A stretch of DNA of 64,000 bases from the NCBI GenBank assembly GCA_900553395.1, contig USDJ01000003.1, positions 62,001-126,000 of the forward strand, given 5' to 3'. This DNA comes from an uncultured Mycoplasmatota bacterium (GTDB taxonomy: Bacteria > Bacillota_I > Bacilli_A > RF39 > UBA660). Below the pieces are notes generated by a model. That model was not told the DNA's origin, made no database searches, and worked only from the letters and a program-made list of their open reading frames with translations. The position numbers and the translations under genes were made by a program. This document shows, piece by piece, positions 57,695 through 64,000 of the stretch (within the stretch, counting starts at the first letter, position 1; every line of letters begins with the position of its first letter).

Positions 57695-58350
57695 GTAAAT
57701 CCTTTTACTTTTTCTATTACTTTCTTTGAGCCTGGTTTTTTAGAAGCTACAAGTTTGTAAAAACACTCTCCACAAAGTGGTAAGTATTCATCATTAGTAG
57801 TTCCATCTATTTTTACTTCAGGTCCTGTTAAATCAAATTCCAATGTGTCTTTATCTCTTCTAGCATTAAACTTAGCTTTCTTGCCGCAGCCGCAACTGCA
57901 CATAGCTACCTGAGATTGAGTATCTATCTTTTCACCATATTGAAGTAAAGCTTTAGTTCCTTCAAAAAGCTCTCCTCTAAAATTAACCTTAAGTGCGTAC
58001 GCAATTACAGGAATATTAAGCTCTTTTGTAATAGTCCAAAGTTCAAATACATGTTTTGGACTCATAAATTGAGCCTCATCTACCAATATGCAACTGATGC
58101 CATCAAAATTAATAGGTTTACCAGTAGTAGTTTCATTATCAAGTATTGATTCAGATTCTTGTTTAACCAAAACATCAACTTTTCTTTTAATTCCTAATCT
58201 AGATACAACAGCATCATCACCTTTAGTATCTATACTAGGCTTCATAATTAATACCTTAGATCCTGTTTCTTCATAATTATTTGCTACTTGCAAAAGTGCT
58301 GTTGACTTACCAGTATTCATACATCCTAATTTCACATATAACTTTGCCAA
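57679..58350 (-). CDS. tdk: Thymidine kinase
   Basis: 223 aa type II thymidine kinase. P-loop GCMNTGKSTALLQVANNYEE, DEAQFMSP lasso preface, IAYALKVNFRGELFEGTKALLQ, and the zinc-binding cysteines CSCGCGKKAKF and LCGECFYKL. Salvage of thymidine. Starts at TTG with GGAGGT, 5 bases after xerC. Confidence 0.95.
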   Translation of the reverse strand: MAKLYVKLGCMNTGKSTALLQVANNYEETGSKVLIMKPSIDTKGDDAVVSRLGIKRKVDVLVKQESESILDNETTTGKPINFDGISCILVDEAQFMSPKHVFELWTITKELNIPVIAYALKVNFRGELFEGTKALLQYGEKIDTQSQVAMCSCGCGKKAKFNARRDKDTLEFDLTGPEVKIDGTTNDEYLPLCGECFYKLVASKKPGSKKVIEKVKGFTKKEH

Positions 58351-58355
58351 AAAAA

Positions 58356-59252
58356 TTACCTCCCACTCTTAGCTCTCGGATGAGCGCTTAAATAAACCCT
58401 TCTTATTTCTTCGTTAGTTAAATGCGTATATATTTGCGTAGTAGATAAGTTCTCATGGCCTAAAAGTTCTTGCACCGTTCTAAGATCTGCGCCATCACTT
58501 AACATATGTGTTGCAAACGTATGTCTTAAAACGTGTGGAGAAATTTTCATTTTAATACCTGCTATAGAACTAGCTCTATCTATTATTTCTCTAACAGTCC
58601 TATCATTTAATTTTTTTCCAGTCTTGCTTAGTAACAAATACTCTGCATTGTTAACATTAAGTTCATTATAACTTTTTTTCATGTATAGTTCAAGCTTTTT
58701 TAAACATTTTTCTCCAAAATAAACAATTCGTTGCTTACTACCTTTACCATTTACTATAATTGTTTTATTAGATAGTGAGATATCACTACATTTAATATTA
58801 ACAAGCTCGCTTACTCTTATTCCTGTGGAGTATAAAATCTCAAGTATAAGAGAGTCTCTAATTCCTTCTATAGTATCTATATTAAATGCATTTAAAAGTC
58901 TTTCTGTTTCTTCAAAATTCAAATATTTGGGCAATTTTTTATCAAGTTTGGGATTAGATATTAAAGTGCAAGGATTATTATCAATTAGTTCTTCTTTCTT
59001 TAAATATTTAAAAAAGCTTCTAAGAGAACTAATTAATCTTGATATTGTTTTGTTACTATAACCTTGATTAAACAAATAATTAATATATAATCTTAAATCT
59101 TGATAAGTTACATTATTAAATTTTTTAATGCCCTTATTATTAATATATTCCAAAAACTCATACAAATCCTTAAGGTAACCATTAGTTGTATGTTCAGAAT
59201 AATTCTTTTCATATTTTAGTTCATCTATAAATTTTAAAATTACACCATTCAT
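58356..59252 (-). CDS. xerC: Tyrosine recombinase XerC-like
   Basis: 298 aa. Core-binding domain (YSEHTTNGYLKDLYEFLEYI), catalytic Arg in STGIRVSELVNIKC, HVLRHTFATHMLSDGADLR, LLGHENLSTTQIYTHL (nucleophile Tyr). The ending AHPRAKSG is XerC-like, whereas the paralogue at 12.3 kb lies with deoB and fits XerD. Together they would act at the dif-like site, and probably integrate the provirus. Confidence 0.87.
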   Translation of the reverse strand: MNGVILKFIDELKYEKNYSEHTTNGYLKDLYEFLEYINNKGIKKFNNVTYQDLRLYINYLFNQGYSNKTISRLISSLRSFFKYLKKEELIDNNPCTLISNPKLDKKLPKYLNFEETERLLNAFNIDTIEGIRDSLILEILYSTGIRVSELVNIKCSDISLSNKTIIVNGKGSKQRIVYFGEKCLKKLELYMKKSYNELNVNNAEYLLLSKTGKKLNDRTVREIIDRASSIAGIKMKISPHVLRHTFATHMLSDGADLRTVQELLGHENLSTTQIYTHLTNEEIRRVYLSAHPRAKSGR

Positions 59253-59283
59253 ATTATCACTACCTAAAATATTATATCAAAAA

Positions 59284-59313
59284 GAGGAATAAAAATCTAT
59301 TCCCCTTCTTTTA
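59284..59313 (-). terminator. Terminator of the coiled-coil gene pair
   Basis: Minus strand GGGAATA/TATTCC stem then CTCTTTTTG; overlaps the stop at 59297. Confidence 0.65.
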
Positions 59314-60421
59314 TACCAGACATTCCATTTGTAAATGAATCTACTAATTCATTAAATTTTAATAAATTGTTTGCTAGTTCATTTTTATCAGATTCATATT
59401 GAATCTTTTCTAAAGTAAGCTCATTCCTTTCAGCATCTAGAGAATCTTTTTGTTTTCTTAATTTATCTTCGATGCCGTTTAGTTCTTCTCTTCTGCTATC
59501 ATAATCTCTTTGAACTTCTTTCTTTATGTCCTCTATATTTTCTTTTTCTTTTTTCTTATATGCTTCAAATTCATTTTTTTCTTTTTCAAGAGAAGCTTGT
59601 ACTTCTTTTAAAGTATTTAATCTTTGCTCTATCTCTTCTTTTTTGCTTGTTAATTTTGCATAAACCTCATCTTTATATTTATTAACCTCATCAATTTGAC
59701 TTTGCTTAGTTTTTTCTATTTCAGATTGAAGTTTTTTTAATTCATCAAATCTAGCATCGATTTTTTCTTTCATTTCTGTATTTTTTCTAAAAATATCAGA
59801 AGCTTCCTTAACATTTACATTTACTCTATCAAATAATGAATTTATATCTGTTTTTTCTATTTTTTCTTCTTTAAATTCTGTTAATTTACTTAGGTCATCT
59901 TCAGGTGTATCAGGCACTACCGCAACCCCACCATCTTCAGTAGAATCATTATCGTCTTCAGTAACTTCTTCTTTTACTTCTGTAACACTATCTTCTAATT
60001 TTTTATCTGGCTCTACTACTTGTTCTGGTGTATTCTCTTCACCAGTAGTCTCTAAAGTGGGCTCACTAGCATGACTTACATCATCACTATTTAAATCATT
60101 TCTTTCAGTCATACTTTCTGAAGCATCATTAGTAGTATCATTATTATTAAAGCCACTACCAAAAGTTGAAGTGTTACTAGCTGGTGTACTTTCATATAAA
60201 TCACTGACTTGATTAGATAGATATCCGTCAAAATTAGCATTATTATTTTTGCTTACAGAATCAGTGCGGTCTGAATTATCAAATGCGAATAAATCTTCAT
60301 TTTCATAATTACTTTCACCTAATCCACTGATAGATTCAATATTAAAATCATTATTAGTAGTGGATGATTTATTTTCTTCTTCTCCACCAAATCCAAAAAC
60401 TCCGTTTTCAAAATTTTCCAT
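59297..60421 (-). CDS. Large coiled-coil protein with disordered N-terminus (374 aa)
   Basis: Residues 1-170 are low-complexity, acidic and Asn/Ser/Thr-rich (GFGGEEENKSSTTNN...). Residues 200-370 form one long Lys/Glu coiled coil (FDELKKLQSEIEKTKQSQID, KEKNEFEAYKKKEKENIEDI) ending LLKFNELVDSFTNGMSGIKE. No membrane segment. The ATG 60421 has AGGGGTAATA. It lies 10 bases after the paralogous upstream gene; both share the coil and the closing (R/K)F-x-E-x-x-x-x-F block. Possibly structural or cytoskeletal; no family known to me. Confidence 0.78.
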   Translation of the reverse strand: MENFENGVFGFGGEEENKSSTTNNDFNIESISGLGESNYENEDLFAFDNSDRTDSVSKNNNANFDGYLSNQVSDLYESTPASNTSTFGSGFNNNDTTNDASESMTERNDLNSDDVSHASEPTLETTGEENTPEQVVEPDKKLEDSVTEVKEEVTEDDNDSTEDGGVAVVPDTPEDDLSKLTEFKEEKIEKTDINSLFDRVNVNVKEASDIFRKNTEMKEKIDARFDELKKLQSEIEKTKQSQIDEVNKYKDEVYAKLTSKKEEIEQRLNTLKEVQASLEKEKNEFEAYKKKEKENIEDIKKEVQRDYDSRREELNGIEDKLRKQKDSLDAERNELTLEKIQYESDKNELANNLLKFNELVDSFTNGMSGIKEGE

Positions 60422-60431
60422 ATTATTACCC

Positions 60432-61049
60432 CTATTCATCTTTATCTTCTATTATAGGTCTAAAATTAGCATTGAACTGTCCGATAATTTCTTTGAATCT
60501 AGCACATTTCTGTTCTAAGTTTTTATTTTCTAATTCTATCTTACTATTAGTAACTTCCTTATACTTTTCAAACTGCTCTTTTTCAGAATTCAAAATATCT
60601 TCGGCATGCTTAATTCTACCCATTTCTAGGTTTTTATAAGATTCAAATTGTTCCTTTTCTTCTTCTATTTTTTCTTTTTTGATTTCTAGCTCTTTCTTGG
60701 CTAATTCAAGTTCTGTTAGGGAATTATCCATATTAGCTTTAAACTCAGATTCTGCTTTTTGTAAGTATTCTTTTTGATTCGCTAAATATTGTTCTACTTG
60801 AGAATATTTGTTATTTAGCTCCTCTTTTTGCAATTTCATATAGTTTTGAAATTCGCTTTTTTCACTTTCAAGTTTCTGTTTTTCTTGATCAAGTTCTTGT
60901 TGTTCATCAATATTTGCTCTTTTTTGATCACTCAAACTAGAAATAAACCTATTTACATGATTTATATTACTAGTTAAATTTTCAAACAAATTATCCAAAT
61001 CTGAAGTTTTAGTGTTTGCAGAACCATTTAATAACGTTTCTTCATTCAT
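60432..61049 (-). CDS. Coiled-coil protein, paralogue of the neighbour (205 aa)
   Basis: Short acidic head then a continuous coiled coil (SSLSDQKRANIDEQQELDQE, KQKLESEKSEFQNYMKLQKE, KKELEIKKEKIEEEKEQFE), ending CARFKEIIGQFNANFRPIIED. Matches the C-terminal half of the 374-aa neighbour in heptad style and closing block. The ATG 61049 has AAAGGGTGA. First gene of the pair; downstream of priA with which it may share a promoter region. Confidence 0.78.
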   Translation of the reverse strand: MNEETLLNGSANTKTSDLDNLFENLTSNINHVNRFISSLSDQKRANIDEQQELDQEKQKLESEKSEFQNYMKLQKEELNNKYSQVEQYLANQKEYLQKAESEFKANMDNSLTELELAKKELEIKKEKIEEEKEQFESYKNLEMGRIKHAEDILNSEKEQFEKYKEVTNSKIELENKNLEQKCARFKEIIGQFNANFRPIIEDKDE

Positions 61050-61111
61050 AAAATTCACCCTTTGTATTCTTTTTACCCTCTAGCTTACACTATTAACATA
61101 TAAATTGTACC

Positions 61112-61136
61112 ATTATTGAAAAAAAAAAACAATACT
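61112..61136 (-). terminator. Weak terminator after priA
   Basis: Minus strand ATAC/GTAT short stem followed by a run of about eleven T. Confidence 0.4.
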
Positions 61137-61149
61137 AATAATGTATGTT

Positions 61150-63315
61150 TTATATTTTTTTAGGATTAAAATCTATATCAACAGAAACTTTTTTGTTAAT
61201 TTTATTTTTATCCAGTACAAATTTTAAGTAATCATAAATTTGATTTATTGCTTTATATTTTAATATTATTTGCATATAATATTTGTTGTTTAACTTAGGC
61301 ATATTACTTACTCCCGGACCTAAAATTATTACATTACTAATATTGTCATCTAGAAATTTTCTAATCTTATTAGCTTCCTTTCCAACTGCATCAAAATCAT
61401 CCCCATATATTCTTATTAAAGCTAAATTATAATAAGGAGGATAATTCATCTTTTTTCTTATATTCATTTCCTCTAAATAAAAGCTTTTATATTCATGCTT
61501 TGAAGCATAAACTATACTATAATGTGTTGTATTAAAACATTGTATTAAAACTCTGCCAATTTTTCCAGATCTGCCTGCTCTACCTGCCACTTGATTTAAT
61601 AATGAAAAAGTCCTTTCACCACTCCTAAAGTCTGGTATATTTAATGTAGCATCACCATTAATAACTCCAACCAAAGTAACATCCTCAAAATCTAGTCCCT
61701 TAGAAATCATTTGAGTTCCTATAAGAATATTATACTTTTTATTTTTGAAGTCCCTAATAATTCTTTCATGACTTCCTTTTTTTCTTGTAGTATCAACATC
61801 CATCCTGATAATTTTGGCATCTTCAAAAGTTTCTTTAACAATTTCTTCCAATTTTTCTGTTCCAAGTCCTAAGCTAGTCATACCGGTATCACCACAACTA
61901 GGACATTTATTAGGATTGAAGGTAGTATAGTTACAATAATGGCAATTAAGCTTATTTCCATTTTTGTGATAAGTAAGTGGTATATCGCAATTTGGACATT
62001 TCAATACTTCACCACAGTTACTACACATAATTGTAGTTGAATATCCTCTTCTATTTAAAAGCAATATTACTTGTTCTTCTTTCTTTAAACATTCACTAAT
62101 TGCATCTTTAAGATATGACGATAACACTTTATTCCCCTTTTTTAGCTCATCTCTCATATCAACTATACTAACACTTGGTAGGTTTTTATTTACTCTGTTT
62201 TTTAGTTCTAAAAGAGTATATATGCCATTTAGTGCTCTTGTATAACTTTCTACACTTGGAGTAGCACTTCCAAAAATTATAGGACAAGAATGTGTTTTTG
62301 CTCTTTTTATTGCGACGTCTATAGCACTATATTTTGGAATATTTTCTTGCTTATATGTATCAGAATGCTCTTCGTCTAAAACAATTAGTCCAATATTATT
62401 AAAAGGTGCAAATATGGCACTTCTAGCGCCTATAACTATTGATACCTCGCCATTTTCTACCTTTCTCCATTCATCATACTTTTCACCATCAGATAGTGCG
62501 CTATGCAAAATGGCTATTTTACTTTTGAACCTACTTTTAAATATACTAACCATTTGTGGAGTCAAACTTATTTCAGGAACAAGAACTATTACATTTTTAT
62601 TTAGTTTAAGAACTTGATCTATAATATTCATATAAACTTCTGTCTTTCCACTTCCAGTTACTCCGTGTAAAAGATAAGGTTTAAAGCTATTCAAATCCTC
62701 ACATACAGTATCAACAACATATCTTTGCTCTTCATTTAAGACAACTTTTTTATATTCTTCTAAATATTCATCATTAAGTCTATAAACTTCCTTTTCTACT
62801 TGATTAATTATCCCCTTTTTTAATAAAGTATTAACTGATGATAGAGATATCTTAGTAAGCTTACTTTTTAATACTGCTTTCGTTTTTAACTCATTTATTA
62901 TTAATTCTTGATTTGAATTTTGCGGCTTATACTCTTTATCTTTTAACTCAATATATATAGCAATCTTTTTATTTACAATAAAATCTTTATGAGCCTTTAG
63001 TGCCTTAGGTAACATGGTTTGGTATGAACTTATTAAACTTGATAACGTTTTTTTACTAATATATTTTCCAAGTTCTAATAATTCTGAATTCAAAACTGGT
63101 TTCTCATCTATAACTGATATTATATCTTTTAGTTCGTATTCTACATCTTCAGAATCCGAAACTTTCAAAACAAATCCTTCTAGTTTTTGAGACCCAAAGG
63201 GTACTAAAACTCTTTTACCTACACAAACAAAACTAGCTAAAGCTTCTGGAACTTTATAGGTAAATGTTTTATCTAAATTTTTAGCTTTAAGTTCTATCAA
63301 AACACTTGCAAACAA
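61150..63315 (-). CDS. priA: Primosomal replication restart helicase PriA
   Basis: 721 aa. The N-terminal 3'-DNA-binding domain (FASVLIELKAKNLDKTFTY, GKRVLVPFGSQKLEGFVL) is followed by a DEAH-like helicase: Walker A YLLHGVTGSGKTEVYM, DEEHSDTYKQE, FGSATPSVES, zinc-binding cysteines MCSNCGEVLKCPNCD, LNCHYCNY and CPSCGDT, and motif ISKGLDFEDVTLVGV, VAGRAGRSGKIGRV. It starts at TTG with GAGGTGAT. Family length about 730-800. Confidence 0.96.
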   Translation of the reverse strand: MFASVLIELKAKNLDKTFTYKVPEALASFVCVGKRVLVPFGSQKLEGFVLKVSDSEDVEYELKDIISVIDEKPVLNSELLELGKYISKKTLSSLISSYQTMLPKALKAHKDFIVNKKIAIYIELKDKEYKPQNSNQELIINELKTKAVLKSKLTKISLSSVNTLLKKGIINQVEKEVYRLNDEYLEEYKKVVLNEEQRYVVDTVCEDLNSFKPYLLHGVTGSGKTEVYMNIIDQVLKLNKNVIVLVPEISLTPQMVSIFKSRFKSKIAILHSALSDGEKYDEWRKVENGEVSIVIGARSAIFAPFNNIGLIVLDEEHSDTYKQENIPKYSAIDVAIKRAKTHSCPIIFGSATPSVESYTRALNGIYTLLELKNRVNKNLPSVSIVDMRDELKKGNKVLSSYLKDAISECLKKEEQVILLLNRRGYSTTIMCSNCGEVLKCPNCDIPLTYHKNGNKLNCHYCNYTTFNPNKCPSCGDTGMTSLGLGTEKLEEIVKETFEDAKIIRMDVDTTRKKGSHERIIRDFKNKKYNILIGTQMISKGLDFEDVTLVGVINGDATLNIPDFRSGERTFSLLNQVAGRAGRSGKIGRVLIQCFNTTHYSIVYASKHEYKSFYLEEMNIRKKMNYPPYYNLALIRIYGDDFDAVGKEANKIRKFLDDNISNVIILGPGVSNMPKLNNKYYMQIILKYKAINQIYDYLKFVLDKNKINKKVSVDIDFNPKKI

Positions 63316-63330
63316 TTAAATCACCTCAAA

Positions 63331-63597
63331 TTAAACTTTAATTTTTACTATAGTACATCCAGAATTATTATAAAACAGCTTATAATCAAGTACGACTTTA
63401 CTTTTGCTTAATGTACTATGTACTTCATTTTTTAAAGCTCCACTTCCAATTCCGTGTACTATACAAAAGATACTATTTTTAACACTAAGATTGTCTTTAA
63501 TAAACTCTAATGTTTTAACCCTAGCTGTATCTTTATCTAATCCGTGTAAATCTATGCTAGGAAGATTATCTAAAAATATAACTTCATCTAATTCCAT
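63331..63597 (-). CDS. Stand-alone Smr-domain protein
   Basis: 88 aa, almost only the Smr domain: IDLHGLDKDTARVKTLEFI (LDLHG) and FCIVHGIGSGALKNEVHSTL (HGxGxGxL). Smr domains are endonucleases or DNA/RNA-binding modules, best known as the MutS2 C-terminus; here it is free-standing. The ATG 63597 has ATGGTGG. Stop 15 bases before priA. Confidence 0.9.
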   Translation of the reverse strand: MELDEVIFLDNLPSIDLHGLDKDTARVKTLEFIKDNLSVKNSIFCIVHGIGSGALKNEVHSTLSKSKVVLDYKLFYNNSGCTIVKIKV

Positions 63598-63652
63598 AAA
63601 ACCACCATTATTATAATAACACAAAAAGGCTATTTTGTATTTTTATTTACAT

Positions 63653-64000
63653 TTAAATCATATCTTCTTTATACAAAAAGCAGCATTTCTCGTGTGAATA
63701 AATAACTCCTATTGCCTGCAAATATGAATACATTATTGTAGAACCTACAAATTTCATTCCTCTTTTAACTAAATCTTTCGATAATTCATCCGATAAACAA
63801 TTAGTAGTCTTATCTAGTTCATAGATTGTTTTACCTTTTGTAAATATTTTTAAATAATTATAAAATGATCCATATTCATTTTGAATATTTTTAAATATTT
63901 TAGCATTATTAATACTAGATATTATCTTTAATCTATTTCTAATTATATTTTTATTGTTTAACAGTTCATCTATTTTTTGATGATCATAATTGCACACCTT
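63653..64000 (-). CDS. tag: DNA-3-methyladenine glycosylase I, 3' part
   Basis: The minus-strand frame is open to the window edge (KVCNYDHQKIDELL), so the N-terminal part with the first zinc cysteine and active-site half is missing. Seen: NIIRNRLKIISSINNAKIF, GSFYNYLKIF, LVKRGMKFVGSTIMYSYLQAIGVIYSH then CCF (zinc His/Cys), the typical Tag C-terminal half. Removes 3-methyladenine from alkylated DNA. Confidence 0.93.
   Translation of the reverse strand, partial: KVCNYDHQKIDELLNNKNIIRNRLKIISSINNAKIFKNIQNEYGSFYNYLKIFTKGKTIYELDKTTNCLSDELSKDLVKRGMKFVGSTIMYSYLQAIGVIYSHEKCCFLYKEDMI

Noticed and set aside
1..64000. Mollicute genetic code (TGA as Trp)
   Set aside because: Several clear genes end in TGA (for example 2994, 16757, 28713) and conserved Trp positions use TGG.
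1..64000. tRNA, rRNA or CRISPR array
   Set aside because: No T-loop GTTCGAATC-type motif in a cloverleaf context, no rRNA-like conserved segment and no regularly spaced direct repeats were seen on either strand by eye; a covariance scan was not possible.

Overview
The window is low-GC, densely coded DNA using the standard bacterial code (TGA is a frequent stop). Ribosome binding sites are mostly of the GGTGAT or AGGTGA type. The gene content points to a Bacillota/Bacilli relative, probably one of the small-genome uncultured gut Bacilli (RF39/Erysipelotrichia-like); that placement is inference. In support are B. subtilis-like gene orders (ylbD-ylbE-rsmD; nusB-xseA-xseB; yqfC-yqfD-ybeY-dgkA-era-yqzL-recO; xerD-deoB), sporulation genes (spoIIM, spoIVB, spoIIP, yqfC, yqfD, ylbD) and a 27-residue Prli42-like peptide. 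SMC (980 aa) and alanyl-tRNA synthetase (ending after the editing domain) are both short.

Layout. 1-10.9 kb (+): alaS 3' end, mtaB, ylbD/ylbE/rsmD, a secreted dockerin-bearing glucosaminidase with a membrane-anchored partner, smc, holA. 11-14.9 kb: rarA (-), then xerD, deoB and a phosphodiesterase (+). 15-20.7 kb: three consecutive, related but strongly diverged sigma-70-family genes with unusual N- and C-terminal modules. 20.7-21.9 kb: a ZIP transporter, a TSCPD protein and a tiny ORF. 22.1-28.9 kb: a complete-looking filamentous-phage (inovirus-type) provirus. It carries an XRE repressor with twin operators around a consensus promoter, an ssDNA-binding-like protein, a coat protein, an adsorption-like protein, small membrane proteins, a Zot-type ATPase, a HUH replication protein and a ribbon-helix-helix-like protein. 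It has no integrase and its right junction is a close match to a Bacillus dif site. 29-39.4 kb (mostly -): regulator, spoIIM, mscL, radical SAM, spoIVB, amidohydrolase, xseB/xseA/nusB, spoIIP, pgsA-like (+). 39.4-48.2 kb: tcdA, queH, ttcA-like, thioredoxin-like, cvpA, rnhC (+), phosphodiester glycosidase, murC. 48.2-53.2 kb: a compact Tad-type pilus/secretion operon whose TadB carries an N-terminal Ig-like module. 53.3-64 kb: recO, era, dgkA, ybeY, yqfC/D, tdk, xerC, two paralogous coiled-coil proteins, priA, a Smr protein and the 3' part of tag.

Genes left of about 21.8 kb lie almost entirely on the + strand and genes right of about 29.3 kb almost entirely on the - strand. That is the pattern expected where two replichores converge, and the dif-like site sits exactly at the switch. 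Xer recombinases of both types are encoded on either side. The window is therefore most simply read as the replication terminus of the chromosome with an inovirus parked at dif by host XerC/XerD. A shorter, internally deleted copy of the provirus's right end at its left edge suggests an earlier insertion at the same place.

The two most promising little-described items are the inovirus-type provirus of a Bacilli host and the sigma-factor triplet with tandem region-4-like repeats.
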